Assembly (NCBI RefSeq): GCF_900111035.1
Contig: NZ_FOFU01000001.1
Span: forward strand, 442,558 to 506,557
DNA from: Treponema bryantii
Lineage (GTDB): Bacteria > Spirochaetota > Spirochaetia > Treponematales > Treponemataceae
Reading direction: 5' to 3'
DNA: 64,000 bases
The notes under the pieces were generated by a model. That model searched no databases, was not told where the DNA came from, and saw only the letters and a list, made by a program, of their open reading frames with translations. The translations under genes and the position numbers were made by a program. Below are positions 34,259 through 45,000 of this stretch, piece by piece (the first letter of the stretch is position 1; each line of letters starts with the position of its first letter).

Positions 34259-36589
34259 AGTGTTCTCCTTGTTAAGATTTGTTTGTTCTATAAGATTTCC
34301 CTGAACGGGATTCTTTACTGATTTATCTTTTATTGAGTTATAAACTTTTATGAAGTTTAAACGCAATGCATTTGTAACAACACAGAAGCTTGAAAGCCCC
34401 ATTGCTGCAGCTCCGAACATTGGATTTAGTGTCCAGCCGAAAGCTGCTACATAACAACCGGCAGCCAGTGGAATTCCGATAACATTATAGAAGAATGCCC
34501 AGAAGAGATTTTCATGAATGTTACGTAATGTTGCTCGGGAAATACGGATTGCAGCAGCTACATCCATTAATGAGTTTTTCATGAGAACAACATCAGCAGC
34601 ATCAATAGCAACATCTGTTCCAGCGCCAATAGCAATTCCAAGATCTGCAGCTGTAAGTGCCGGAGCATCATTTATACCGTCTCCAACCATAGTCACTTTA
34701 CCATGCTTCATTAGTTCACGAATTACAGCTTCTTTACCTTCGGGTTTTACAGAAGCAATAACTTCATCTACCCCAGCCTGCTTACCAATTGCGTTGGCTG
34801 TTGTTATATTATCACCAGTAAGCATAACAACATGAATTCCCATTTTCTTTAATTGCAGAATTGCTTCCGGGGAATCTTCTTTTATTGTATCTGCAACTGC
34901 AATAATACCAAGAAGCTTATTCTCTTCTGTAAATAAAACTGGTGTTTTTCCCTGCGAAGAAAGTTCTGTAAGTTTTGTTTTGATAGAACTGATATCTGCA
35001 GTAGTTTCTTTTCCTATAAAATCTATATTTCCACCAAAACAGTTTTTACCATTTACGATTGCTTTAAGTCCGTTTCCTGCAATAGCCTTAAAATCTGTTG
35101 TTTCAGAAAAAACTGTTTCCGCATTTTTACTGTATTCTACAATTGCCTTAGAAATAGGATGTTCACTCTTTGATTCGAGAGAATATGCAACAGAGAGTAA
35201 ATCAGAATTGGAGATTCCATCTGCTGCAATTACATCTGTTACTTTCATAATTCCAGTTGTAATAGTTCCGGTTTTATCCAGAGCAATAATTTGTGTACGA
35301 CCTGCCTGTTCAAGTGCTGCAGAAGTTTTAAACAGAATGCCAGATTTAGCACCAATTCCATTTCCTACCATAATGGCTACAGGAGTTGCAAGTCCAAGTG
35401 CACAAGGACAGCTGATAACAAGTACAGAAACAGCACGCGCAATTGCATACCCGAAACTCTGACCTGCAATTAACCATGCTGCAAGTGTGACAACTGCAAT
35501 ACCGATTACAGCCGGTACAAAAATACCAGAAACCTTATCTGCAATTTTTGCGATTGGTGCTTTTGTTGCTGCTGCGTCACTAACCATTTTAATGATTTCA
35601 GAAAGTGTCGTATCTTCTCCAACTCGTGTTGCACGACATACCATATAACCTGAAGTATTTATTGTTGCAGAAGTTACTTTATCACCAGTTTGTTTTTCAA
35701 CCGGGACACTTTCTCCTGTTATTGCAGATTCATTTACTGCACTCTGTCCTTCAGTAACTATTCCATCTACAGGAATCTTATCTCCAGGGCGAACAACAAA
35801 AAGATCTCCAACCTTTACCTCATCAATTGAAACTGTCTGCTCTTTACCATCAATCAGAAGATCTGCAGTTTCCGGAGCAAGCTTCATAAGAGCTTTGAGT
35901 GCATTTGTGGTTTTTCCTTTTGATTTTGCTTCCAGCATTTTTCCTACTGTGATAAGAGTAAGAATCATTGCTGCAGATTCAAAGTAAAACTGATTCATGT
36001 AATACATAATCTGATATGACTGATTATGTAAAACTGCATCAGTCATTGCAAAAAGTGCAAAAACACTATAGCCGAAAGATGCTGTGGCTCCCAAGGCAAT
36101 CAGTGTATCCATATTAGGAGATTTATGTATCAATCCTTTGAAGCCACTAATAAAAAATTTCTGATTAATAATCATAACAAGGGCTGAAATCAAAAGTTCA
36201 TATAAGCCCATTGCAACATGGTTTCCGTCAAGAAAAGAAGGAAGCGGCCAGTTCCACATCATATGTCCCATTGAAACATACATCAGTGGAATCAAAAGAA
36301 TTACAGAGGCAATAAGACGCTTCTTCATTTTTGGAGTCTCTGTGTCTTTTAGACTTTCTGAGTAATCTGGTTTTGATGTTTTTGATCCTGATTGTTTTAG
36401 GTTTGCTCCATAACCAGCTTCTTCAACAGCCTTGATTATTAATTCTGGTGAAGCAGTTCCTTCAACACCCATTGAGTTTGTAAGAAGACTGACAGCACAA
36501 CTATTAACACCAGGAACTGCACTGACAGCTTTTTCTACTCTTGTCTGACATGCAGCACAACTCATACCTGTTACATTATATTGTTCCAT
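34055..36589 (-). CDS. copA: Copper-exporting P1B-ATPase with C-terminal CopZ-like domain
   Basis: 844 residues. An N-terminal heavy-metal domain with [15 protein letters not shown] comes first, then eight membrane helices including the CPC metal site ([12 protein letters not shown]). The actuator TGESVP, the phosphorylation motif DKTGTI and the hinge [12 protein letters not shown] are all present. It pumps Cu(I) out of the cytoplasm. Unusually, after the last helix and a roughly 25-residue polar linker it ends in a second complete HMA domain ([18 protein letters not shown]). It follows csoR by 14 nt with a GGAG Shine-Dalgarno, so it is under the CsoR-type operator upstream. Confidence 0.95.
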   Translation of the reverse strand: MEQYNVTGMSCAACQTRVEKAVSAVPGVNSCAVSLLTNSMGVEGTASPELIIKAVEEAGYGANLKQSGSKTSKPDYSESLKDTETPKMKKRLIASVILLIPLMYVSMGHMMWNWPLPSFLDGNHVAMGLYELLISALVMIINQKFFISGFKGLIHKSPNMDTLIALGATASFGYSVFALFAMTDAVLHNQSYQIMYYMNQFYFESAAMILTLITVGKMLEAKSKGKTTNALKALMKLAPETADLLIDGKEQTVSIDEVKVGDLFVVRPGDKIPVDGIVTEGQSAVNESAITGESVPVEKQTGDKVTSATINTSGYMVCRATRVGEDTTLSEIIKMVSDAAATKAPIAKIADKVSGIFVPAVIGIAVVTLAAWLIAGQSFGYAIARAVSVLVISCPCALGLATPVAIMVGNGIGAKSGILFKTSAALEQAGRTQIIALDKTGTITTGIMKVTDVIAADGISNSDLLSVAYSLESKSEHPISKAIVEYSKNAETVFSETTDFKAIAGNGLKAIVNGKNCFGGNIDFIGKETTADISSIKTKLTELSSQGKTPVLFTEENKLLGIIAVADTIKEDSPEAILQLKKMGIHVVMLTGDNITTANAIGKQAGVDEVIASVKPEGKEAVIRELMKHGKVTMVGDGINDAPALTAADLGIAIGAGTDVAIDAADVVLMKNSLMDVAAAIRISRATLRNIHENLFWAFFYNVIGIPLAAGCYVAAFGWTLNPMFGAAAMGLSSFCVVTNALRLNFIKVYNSIKDKSVKNPVQGNLIEQTNLNKENTMKIKVNGMMCEHCEAHVKKALEAIDGITSATASHEENLVTLEVTKTIDEEIIKAAVTEAGYEFAGIY

Positions 36590-36603
36590 TCAAAGATCTC
36601 CTT

Positions 36604-36948
36604 TTATTTCATCAGTTTCTGAAGTGTACTTGCCAGCTCGTCAATAATCTCATCATTTCCTGAACGGATATTTTCGGCAACACAAGTCCGTAAGTGATTA
36701 CCGAGTAAAACTTTATTAAAGCTGTTGAGTGCAGAAGTGATTGCAGAAACCTGCATAAGAATATCTGTGCAATAGGCTCCGTTTTCAACCATTCCCTCTA
36801 CCCCACGCACCTGACCTTCAATTCGTTTCAGACGGTTCATTAAATCTTTATATTCCGTATCAGTTCTTTCCTTGTGTTTTCCAGAACAGTATGGACAGCT
36901 TTCTGTTTCTGCTTTGTGATTTTCTTCATGGCAACAAGCTTTTGACAT
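36604..36948 (-). CDS. csoR: CsoR-family copper-sensing repressor
   Basis: 114 residues of the DUF156/CsoR fold: RLKRIEGQVRGVEGMVENG, YCTDILMQVSAITSALN and GNHLRTCVAENI supply the Cu(I)-binding Cys-His-Cys set. The N-terminus has an added His/Cys-rich stretch (CCHEENHKAETESCPYC). Copper binding releases the protein from its GC-box operators, two of which lie immediately upstream. It is the first gene of csoR-copA. Confidence 0.93.
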   Translation of the reverse strand: MSKACCHEENHKAETESCPYCSGKHKERTDTEYKDLMNRLKRIEGQVRGVEGMVENGAYCTDILMQVSAITSALNSFNKVLLGNHLRTCVAENIRSGNDEIIDELASTLQKLMK

Positions 36949-36967
36949 ATTTCACCTCATAAAATAC

Positions 36968-37021
36968 TATACCCCCAAGGGGTATACCTTTTAGTATGAG
37001 TATATACCTCCTGGGGGTATG
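36968..37021. promoter_or_regulatory. Two tandem CsoR-type operators
   Basis: TATACCCCCAAGGGGTATA at 36968-36986 and TATACCTCCTGGGGGTATG at 37003-37021 are palindromes of the classic C-tract/G-tract CsoR box type, 16 nt apart, about 20 nt upstream of the csoR ATG. They imply copper autoregulation of csoR-copA. Confidence 0.85.
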
Positions 37022-37060
37022 TGTCAATATGTGTTGTACACAATTTAATATATATTATAT

Positions 37061-37528
37061 TTATAGATTTTTGATTACATTAATCATTTCAATTGCAGCG
37101 AGAGCACATTCTGTTCCCTTATTGCCTGCTTTTGAGCCGGAACGTTCTACAGCCTGTTCAATGTTTTCTGTTGTAAGAACTCCAAATAAAACCGGGATTC
37201 CGGCTTCCAGCGAAACCTGTGCAATTCCTTTTGATACTTCATTGCAGACATAATCATAATGCGATGTTGCACCGCGGATTACTGCTCCAAGGCAGATGAT
37301 TGCATCATACTGATTTTGTTCCGACATTTTTTTTGCAATTACAGGGATTTCAAAAGCTCCCGGAACTTTTACCAGTGTGATATTTTCTTCTTTGATGTTG
37401 TGGCGCTTTAAGCCGTCAAGAGCACCGTCTACAAGGCGGCCTACAACAAAATCGTTGAATCTTGAAGCAATGATTCCGATTTTTACTTTTTCTGATTCTG
37501 CAACTACATTTCCTTCGATAATTTTCAT
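37061..37528 (-). CDS. ribH: 6,7-dimethyl-8-ribityllumazine synthase
   Basis: 155 residues. It condenses 5-amino-6-ribitylamino-uracil with 3,4-dihydroxy-2-butanone 4-phosphate. [45 protein letters not shown] (active-site His) and [14 protein letters not shown] are the family signatures. It is the last gene of the rib operon, 20 nt after ribBA. Confidence 0.96.
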   Translation of the reverse strand: MKIIEGNVVAESEKVKIGIIASRFNDFVVGRLVDGALDGLKRHNIKEENITLVKVPGAFEIPVIAKKMSEQNQYDAIICLGAVIRGATSHYDYVCNEVSKGIAQVSLEAGIPVLFGVLTTENIEQAVERSGSKAGNKGTECALAAIEMINVIKNL

Positions 37529-37548
37529 TTTGATTACTCCTGAAATAT

Positions 37549-38760
37549 TTATAGGTTTGTGAGCTTATGGCCCATTTTGATTTTTTTTGTCATCAGATAA
37601 TTTCTGTTTATTGGATTTGACGGTATTTCCAGAGGAACTCTTTCTATAATTGTGATTCCGCTGGATTCCACCTGGAAGGAATCTACCTTATCCGGGTTAT
37701 TTGTCATCAATCTGATTTTAGAAATTCCGAGGTCTCTAAGAATCTGTACTCCTTCCGTATAATCGCGGAGGTCCGGCGCAAATCCAAGTTTAAGATTTGC
37801 TTCAATTGTGTCTAAGCCCTGTTCCTGCAAAGAATACGCTTTAATCTTATTTATAAGACCAATGCCACGACCTTCCTGACGAAGATAAACTAACACTCCC
37901 CTGTTTTCTAAACTGATTTTTCTTAAGGCTGCTTCAAGCTGCTGGCCGCAATCACACTTAAGGGATCCAAAAGTATCTCCAGTCATACATTCAGAATGAA
38001 CGCGGCACAAAACACTTTCTTTTGTTGTAAGATCTCCCATCCAAAGGGCAACATGCTCAACTCCGGTGTATTTATTTTTATAACCGGACATATTAAAGTT
38101 GCCGTATTTTGTGGGAAGCTTTGCCTGTGCCTGCTTTTCGATAATCTGTTCGGATTTCTTTCTGTAAGAAATTAAATCTTCAATCGAAATGATTTTGAGG
38201 TTATGGGTTAGAGAAAGTTCCATAAGCTGTTTAAGCCGCATCATATGGCCGTCTTCTTCCATAATTTCGCAGCAGAGTCCACAGCTTTGAAAGCCTGCAA
38301 GCTTACATAAATCTGTTGTTGCTTCTGTGTGGCCGTTTCTTACAAGTACCCCGCCTTCTTTTGCAACAAGCGGAAACATGTGTCCCGGGCGGCGGAAATC
38401 TTCCGGCTTAGATTCCGGATTTACAAGCATTCTTGCAGTAAGGCTTCTGTCGTAAGCTGAAATTCCGGTTGTAGTATCTTTATGATCAATACTTACTGTA
38501 AAAGCTGTTTCGTGATTATCTGTGTTACGGCTTGTCATAGGATTTAAGTCGAATCTCTTTGCAAAGTCCGCTGTCATTGGCACGCAGATTAAACCCCGGC
38601 CATATTTAGCCATAAAGTTCAGGTTTTCAGGGCTTGCTGTTTCTGCTGCACAGATTAAGTCGCCTTCGTTTTCGCGGCTTTCGTCATCGATTACAACTAT
38701 CAGCTTACCAGCCCTTAAATCTTCCAGGGCTTCTTCAACAGTATTTAATTTGTAATTCAT
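37549..38760 (-). CDS. ribBA: Bifunctional DHBP synthase / GTP cyclohydrolase II
   Basis: 403 residues. The N-terminal RibB domain has [18 protein letters not shown], the phosphate-binding RPGHMFPL and [14 protein letters not shown]. The C-terminal RibA domain has [20 protein letters not shown] (zinc Cys set), [16 protein letters not shown] and LMTNNPDK. Together they supply both riboflavin precursors. I chose the ATG at 38760 (AGGAG 8 nt upstream) and not the frame-open 38796. The start overlaps the ribE stop by 4 nt. Confidence 0.95.
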   Translation of the reverse strand: MNYKLNTVEEALEDLRAGKLIVVIDDESRENEGDLICAAETASPENLNFMAKYGRGLICVPMTADFAKRFDLNPMTSRNTDNHETAFTVSIDHKDTTTGISAYDRSLTARMLVNPESKPEDFRRPGHMFPLVAKEGGVLVRNGHTEATTDLCKLAGFQSCGLCCEIMEEDGHMMRLKQLMELSLTHNLKIISIEDLISYRKKSEQIIEKQAQAKLPTKYGNFNMSGYKNKYTGVEHVALWMGDLTTKESVLCRVHSECMTGDTFGSLKCDCGQQLEAALRKISLENRGVLVYLRQEGRGIGLINKIKAYSLQEQGLDTIEANLKLGFAPDLRDYTEGVQILRDLGISKIRLMTNNPDKVDSFQVESSGITIIERVPLEIPSNPINRNYLMTKKIKMGHKLTNL

Positions 38761-39341
38761 ATTTTTCTCCTGATGTATTTTCCAAGAATGTCGCATTCAA
38801 TATTTACGCTGTCTCCAGTTTTCAAAAACTGCAGGTTTGTGTTTTGAATTGTGTGAGGAATTATTGCCACAGAAAAACTTGTGTCGGTAAAATCTGCAAT
38901 TGTAAGTGAAATGCCGTTTACCGTAATTGAGCCTTTTTTTACAATGCCCTCTGTGATTTCTTTGGAACAGCCAAAGGTGTAAATAAAGGAATTATCTTCG
39001 CGGGTGATTTTTAAAAGCGTTGCAGTTCCATCAATATGGCCAGTAACAAAATGTCCTCCGAATCTTCCGTTGTTGAGCATTGCCCGTTCAAGATTTACTT
39101 TTGAATTGGTTTTGAGCTGAGAAAATTCTGTCTTTCTGATTGTTTCAGGGCTTACATCTGCAAAAACAACCTTATTGTTCTGAAGGCTTGTAACTGTGAG
39201 GCAGACTCCGTTTACACAAAGGCTGTCTCCGGTTTTTAAGTCATCAAAGGTAATTCCTGTTCTGATTCCGAGTCTGATTGCGTTTCCGGTTTTTCTGATT
39301 GCAGTGACAGTTCCGATTTCTTCAACTATTCCCGTGAACAT
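38757..39341 (-). CDS. ribE: Riboflavin synthase, alpha subunit
   Basis: 194 residues made of two similar beta-barrel halves: [25 protein letters not shown] and [11 protein letters not shown] in the first, then [15 protein letters not shown] and [12 protein letters not shown] in the second. It dismutates two lumazines to riboflavin. It overlaps ribD by 16 nt upstream and ribBA by 4 nt downstream. The symbol ribC is used for the same protein in some species. Confidence 0.95.
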   Translation of the reverse strand: MFTGIVEEIGTVTAIRKTGNAIRLGIRTGITFDDLKTGDSLCVNGVCLTVTSLQNNKVVFADVSPETIRKTEFSQLKTNSKVNLERAMLNNGRFGGHFVTGHIDGTATLLKITREDNSFIYTFGCSKEITEGIVKKGSITVNGISLTIADFTDTSFSVAIIPHTIQNTNLQFLKTGDSVNIECDILGKYIRRKI

Positions 39342-40480
39342 AACTTACCTCCGCTCATTGCGGGATTTTCTGAAAACTCAATTAAGGTGTCGCTGTCAAA
39401 AAGTTTTACCTGCGGTGTACTTGTGATTTTTGAACGGAAGTTTTCACTTATAAAATTTGAACCAACATAAACTTGAAGTTTATTTACAAGATTTTTTGAT
39501 ATGAGGGCCTGTGCAAGTTTTCCTGAGCTTTCTACAAGGATGCTGTCAAATCCCCGTTTACCGAGTTCTCCCAAAACAAAGTCCAGATCCAGATGTCTCT
39601 GGCAAAGCGGAGTTCTTATCAATTCCACGTCATGCATTGCCGCGAACTTTCGGACTTTAAAAGCCCTCATTTTGTGATAAAAGATGATTACCGGCGCGGA
39701 CTGGCGTGCAGCTGGTTTTGAGATATCTGTAAACTCCTCTTTCCCATCCTTAGTTTTAAGAACTCTCGCCCTCATCTTAATCTTAAGTCCCTTATCAAGA
39801 ATAATCCGTACCGGCTGATGTGTATTTTCCGCAAGTCTGTTTGTCAGAAGACAGTCATCTGTATTTACAGTTTTACTGCTCACCATAATGCCCATAACTT
39901 CGCTGCGGGTTTTATGAACTTCTGTCATAGAAACCGGGCCGGAAATCTGCTTATTCCCATGTTTAATAATAGAAGTTCCGTTCAGACTCATTGCGTATTT
40001 GAGTGTAACAAAAGGTCTTTTAGTTTTTATGTAATGAAAAAAATAAGGATTGATTTTATCGCATTCATCGCGAAGTATATTTTCAAAAACTTTTATATTA
40101 TGTTCACGAAGAAGTTTTACCCCTTGTCCGTTTACAAGAGGATTCGGGTCTGCAGAACCGATGTATACTTCTGCAATTCCACTTTCAATTATGATTTGTG
40201 TACATGGCGGCTGTTTTCCCTGATGACAGCAAGGCTCAAGTGTTACAAAAAGTGAAGCTCCCCTGCAAATGTTTTCATCTCCGGAAGTCTTAATTGCATT
40301 TAAGATTGCATTACGTTCTGCGTGTGCTTCTCCAAAACGTTCGTGATATCCTTTGCCTATTATTTTACAGTCTTTGACAATTACAGCTCCAACAAGAGGA
40401 TTCGGATTTACATATCCCTTGCCTTTCAGAGCCAGTTCAATTGCTGATTGCATATAGTTTGATATAAAACTTTCTTGCAT
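39326..40480 (-). CDS. ribD: Bifunctional riboflavin deaminase/reductase RibD
   Basis: 384 residues. The N-terminal zinc deaminase domain has NPLVGAVIVKDCK, HAERNAI and the zinc-binding LEPCCHQGKQPPCTQ; the C-terminal reductase has TLKYAMSLNGTSI and VESSGKLAQALI. It carries out the second and third steps from GTP to riboflavin. ATG at 40480 lies in the loop of a 15-bp inverted repeat; the in-frame ATG at 40453 is an alternative start. Neither has a good Shine-Dalgarno. It is first in ribD-ribE-ribBA-ribH. Confidence 0.93.
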   Translation of the reverse strand: MQESFISNYMQSAIELALKGKGYVNPNPLVGAVIVKDCKIIGKGYHERFGEAHAERNAILNAIKTSGDENICRGASLFVTLEPCCHQGKQPPCTQIIIESGIAEVYIGSADPNPLVNGQGVKLLREHNIKVFENILRDECDKINPYFFHYIKTKRPFVTLKYAMSLNGTSIIKHGNKQISGPVSMTEVHKTRSEVMGIMVSSKTVNTDDCLLTNRLAENTHQPVRIILDKGLKIKMRARVLKTKDGKEEFTDISKPAARQSAPVIIFYHKMRAFKVRKFAAMHDVELIRTPLCQRHLDLDFVLGELGKRGFDSILVESSGKLAQALISKNLVNKLQVYVGSNFISENFRSKITSTPQVKLFDSDTLIEFSENPAMSGGKLCSRE

Positions 40481-40502
40481 AAGAATAGTTTTATATCAAA
40501 CT
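40456..40502. promoter_or_regulatory. 15-bp perfect inverted repeat around the ribD start
   Basis: AGTTTGATATAAAAC at 40456-40470 pairs with GTTTTATATCAAACT at 40488-40502. The 17-nt loop holds the ribD ATG. It could be a repressor operator, a translation-blocking hairpin or the terminator of the upstream gene. Confidence 0.65.
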
Positions 40503-40529
40503 AAAGATTATTTCAAGTGTTTTTAGTAA

Positions 40530-41960
40530 TTATTCTAAGTAAAAACCTCTTGTGACTGGTTCGCCATCAATATAATCGTTTTCATCAGCTCTCTCATATT
40601 CAAAAAAGCTTTTTCCATTTTCCCTCAAATATTCAATTCTAAAGACTTCTCCAGCTTCTACCGGGAACGGATAGTTATTGTATGGCAGAATATCAATTGT
40701 CTGTACTTCTTTTACATCATTATATGCATCTTCCAGACGCCAGTATTTTCTGAGTACAAAATCCTGAAAACCGGTGAGATCCTGACTACCACAATATTCT
40801 GCTTTATAAGTTTTTCCAAAGACTTCAAAAGATGAAGTTTCATCAGGAGATAATACATTATAAAAATTATCCTCTACAGGATTTGCTTGTTTTGCTTTTA
40901 GAATTTCAATAAAGCCTTTTTCAAGTTCAGGCAGGAAGGCATCAATATTTTTATAATCCCCAAGTCTATATTTATCTAATAACTCTACAACTTCAAAAAT
41001 TTCATCAAAACGATCCTGTTTATCTCTTAGCATCTCTTTTGTAATATAAGAAGTATCACAAAAGCCTTTCAGAATATTCATTGTATTTGCTCTGTTGAAA
41101 AGTTCATAAAGATAAAATTTAGTAGTTGGATATGCCATGCTTGCCATCTTATGTTTTTTTGCACCCTGGAAATCAGCTTCTACATAGTCCATAATAACTT
41201 TGTTTTTTACAATTTTATCTACTAAAGGATTTGAAAGCGGATGTGATAATTCATGAAATATGAAATTCTCAGTATACCCAGGACATAATTTTGGTTCAAA
41301 ATAAAGATTCTTACCATCATTAAAACTTGTACCATATCCATTATTTCCGTTTAATACACTAACTGTAATAGTTATTTTACTGACGTTAGTTTTATAATAA
41401 CTTTCAAAGCATTCAACACCTTTTATCAGTTCATCCTTTTTGGAATATAGAGGCAGTAATGCTTTTTCATAGGCAGGCATTTGAGACTGATAAAAAGTAT
41501 CAAAATCTGTTGCATCATAAAAAGCCGAAACTACTTCTTTTATTTTTTTAGGATCTCCAGCTCTTGGTTCCAGATATTTTTTTACATTTTTAAGTGAAGT
41601 CCTGAATGAGTGACAGTCATCAGAAAGATATGTTCCTACACTTGCGACTGAATCATAGGCAAAGCCGTTTTGTTGTTTCAGCTTTTGAAAATATAGGATT
41701 GCCTTTGCAACATCCTGATTATTCAGATACTTATTAAAATATTCATCATAATTAACAAAATCATCTGAATAATCTTTGACATTGAATTCAGGAAAGTCAG
41801 CAAGGTGCGCAATTGTGGCAACACACTCATAAGCTCTGCTGGTTCCAATTGTAATCTTGTCGTTGATTTCGATTTTGTATTCAGAATCTGAAGTTTTAGC
41901 GGCAAGTGACGATACTGCTAAACTGCTCAGCAGTAAAAACGAGAGGATAGTTTTTTTCAT
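40530..41960 (-). CDS. Secreted DUF4932-like putative metallopeptidase
   Basis: 476 residues: a signal peptide (MKKTILSFLLLSSLAVSSLA) and a large extracytoplasmic domain with FIFHELSHPLSNPLVDK, an HExxH zinc-binding motif typical of gluzincins. The surrounding layout (long helical N-terminal half, HELSH at about residue 230, then a C-terminal small beta part) matches what I know of DUF4932 proteins. Peptidase activity is inferred from the motif only. It lies upstream of and in line with ribD but is unlikely to share its function. Confidence 0.78.
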   Translation of the reverse strand: MKKTILSFLLLSSLAVSSLAAKTSDSEYKIEINDKITIGTSRAYECVATIAHLADFPEFNVKDYSDDFVNYDEYFNKYLNNQDVAKAILYFQKLKQQNGFAYDSVASVGTYLSDDCHSFRTSLKNVKKYLEPRAGDPKKIKEVVSAFYDATDFDTFYQSQMPAYEKALLPLYSKKDELIKGVECFESYYKTNVSKITITVSVLNGNNGYGTSFNDGKNLYFEPKLCPGYTENFIFHELSHPLSNPLVDKIVKNKVIMDYVEADFQGAKKHKMASMAYPTTKFYLYELFNRANTMNILKGFCDTSYITKEMLRDKQDRFDEIFEVVELLDKYRLGDYKNIDAFLPELEKGFIEILKAKQANPVEDNFYNVLSPDETSSFEVFGKTYKAEYCGSQDLTGFQDFVLRKYWRLEDAYNDVKEVQTIDILPYNNYPFPVEAGEVFRIEYLRENGKSFFEYERADENDYIDGEPVTRGFYLE

Positions 41961-42041
41961 TTTTTTGTTTCTCCAATTTTTTAATTTGTATTTTTAAATT
42001 TAAATGATTTCAGATTTGTAAAGTTACAATACAAAATGAAA

Positions 42042-45000
42042 TTATGCCAGCTGGCTAAGTTTTTCTCGTATGAACTCTGACTTTTCCTTTAAGCCGATTT
42101 TTCCAAGTTTGATAAAAAGAACGTTCGGTAGTTTCTGATTGAGACGAACCGAGTTCGGATTGTCCTTAATGAGTTTGAGGATTTTATCAATTGAGATATT
42201 TGAAACCTGCTGGAACTCAACCGCAACTTCTCCCTGGCGTTCCTTGATTGATTTTATGCTGAGTTTGCGGCAGATAATGCGGATTTCGGCAAGGGCGAGT
42301 AAGCTTGAAACTTCTTCCGGTATCGGACCAAATCGGTCAGCAAGTTCGGCAAGTACTGCGTCGAATTCTGCATCGTCGGTAACAGCTGCAATCTTCTTGT
42401 AGATTTCCATTTTGATCTGCGGATTGATGATGTATGTGTCCGGGATAAATCCGGTATACTCCATTTCCATAAGAACTTCGGTCTGTTCTTTGTAGTCCTT
42501 CTGAAGAGCAAGGCGGTTTACAGCGTCATTCAAAAGGCGTACATACATATCAAAGCCGACTGAGTATACGTCACCGCTCTGGTCGCGGCCAAGAAGGTTT
42601 CCGGCCCCGCGGATTTCCATATCTTTCATTGCAATTTTAAAGCCGCTTCCAAGCTCGGTAAAGTCGCTGATTACCTGAAGGCGTTTCATAGCGACTTCGG
42701 AAAGTGCTTTATTTTCCGGGTATAAAAGATATGCATAAGCCTGACGGTCGCTTCGTCCAACGCGACCGCGGAGCTGGTAAAGCTGTGAGACACCGTACAT
42801 GTCGGCGCGGTCGATAATGATTGTATTTACGTTTGGAATATCAATTCCGTTTTCAATAATAGTAGTTGCAATGAGCACGTGGAAACCGCCCATCTTAAAG
42901 CGATGGAAGATTTCTTCGAGCTGTGTGCTGGTCATCTGGCCGTGAGCAACGTCAACGAGAACTTCAGGTACGAGAGTTTCAACTTTACGGCGGATTTCCT
43001 GAAGGGATTCAACACGGTTGTGTAAATAGAAGACCTGGCCGCCGCGCTCAATTTCGCGTCTGATCGCCTGAGTAATGCGGTCGTCTGTAAATTCATCTAC
43101 GACAGTTTCAATCGGCTGACGGTTCTGCGGAGGTGTTGTCAAAAGACTCATATCACGAATCTTTAAAAGACTCATATGAAGAGTTCTTGGAATTGGCGTT
43201 GCAGACATTGTGAGACAGTCAATGTTGTTCTTCATCACTTTAAGCTTTTCCTTGTCCTTTACACCAAAGCGCTGCTCTTCATCAATAATCATAAGTCCAA
43301 GCTTTTTAAAGTTTACATCCTTCTGAATGATTCTGTGAGTTCCAATAAGAATATCAACATCACCTTCTGCAACGCGGGCAAGAATTTTTTTCTGTTCGCC
43401 GGTAGCAACAAAGCGTGAAAGGCGCTCAATCTTTACCGGGAAGTTCTTAAAACGGTTCTTACAGTTTTCGTAATGCTGTTCTGCAAGAATTGTAGTTGGA
43501 GCTAAGAATGCAACCTGTTTACCACCCATTACTGCCTTAAAGGCTGCACGCATGGCAATTTCAGTTTTTCCGTATCCAACGTCACCGCAGACAAGTCGGT
43601 CCATAGGAACAGGACGTTCCATATCAGCTTTGATTTCTTCAGTAACTGTAATCTGATCCGGTGTATCTTCATAAGGGAATGCGGCTTCAAAGGCAGCCTG
43701 CCATTCAGTTTCTTTAGGGAATGCAAAACCAACAGAAGCCTGTCGGCGTGAGTACAAATCAATGAGCTTCTGGGCAATGTCTTCTACGGCCTGCTTTACC
43801 TTGTTCTTTCGGCTTTCCCACGATTTACTTCCAATGCGGTCAAGGCGCGGTTTATCGCCTTCGTTTCCAATATAGCGCTGAACAAGGTTTACCTGCTCAA
43901 TCGGAACAAAGGCAAATTCGTTGTCGGCATATTCAAGTTTGATGTAATCGCGCTCGTTTCCCATTGCCTTTACGCGTTCAATTCCGTGGAAAAGACCAAT
44001 TCCCCAGTTTACGTGAACAATATAATCGCCCGGATTAAGCTCTACGAAAGTATCAATTGCTTTAGATTTAGCTTTATTTACAGACTTTGGAACATACTGT
44101 CGGCGTCCAAAAATCTCATTTTCCTGAATTACGAGGAGTTTTGCATCTGGAAGACGGAAACCTGCAGATATTGCTTTTGGAATTAAAATAACCGGATGAA
44201 CGACTCCATCGTCCTGAATATCGACAAAATCCTTGAAAATTTCGTGAATTCGAAGCTGCTGGTTCTCATTATCAGTAAAAATGAAGATATTCCAGCCTGC
44301 ATTTTGAAGCTCTGTGAGCTCCTCTTTCATAAAGTTGATGTTTCCAAAGAAACTTCGGGCTGGCTCTGCAGAAATCTGGTGTTTTTCGGCAGATTCTGTC
44401 TCCTCTGCCTTCTGTAATGTTCTAAAAAGTATACACTTTGAGATATTTTCTAGGAGTTTACCGTAATCAGAAAGAACCATATCAGGTGGTAAAACCGGAT
44501 ATTCCTCTCTTGAAGTGCGGTAAAGCTTGTTATACTCGCGGTTTATTGTAAGACGTGCGTTTTCCTGCTTATCATAATTAAAGAAAAGCACGAAGGTGTT
44601 TTCATCAATGTAGTCTAAAAGTGTATGAGTTTTGTCACTTACAAGCTGATAAAGGAACTCTTCTCCCTCTGCTTCACCACTTACGCTAAGGCCTGTAAGA
44701 AGGTTCTTGAGATATTCCTGGGCTGTTTCTGTAAGCGGAAGATGTACGGAAAAATCACTTGGAGCACCTACGCCGGCGCATGCTGCAAATTCTGATGTAC
44801 CAGCCCCATCTTCTTTGATGGCTGTTGCCTGGTATTCATCCATGCGCTCTCGGGCCTTTTCAATAATTTCAGGAGTCCACAGTACTTCCTTTGTCGGATA
44901 AATTAAAAGATCTTTTTTTGAACCTACTGTAGCCTGTGTATCTGCTTCAAACTCTTTGAATGATTCAATTTCATCAAAATCAAAAATAACACGGCTGGCA

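Noticed and set aside
36996-37253. Plus-strand ORF starting inside the copper operator region
   Set aside because: It runs antisense into ribH and has no supporting features.
40456-40529. FMN riboswitch before ribD
   Set aside because: Too short a gap and none of the conserved RFN blocks is visible.
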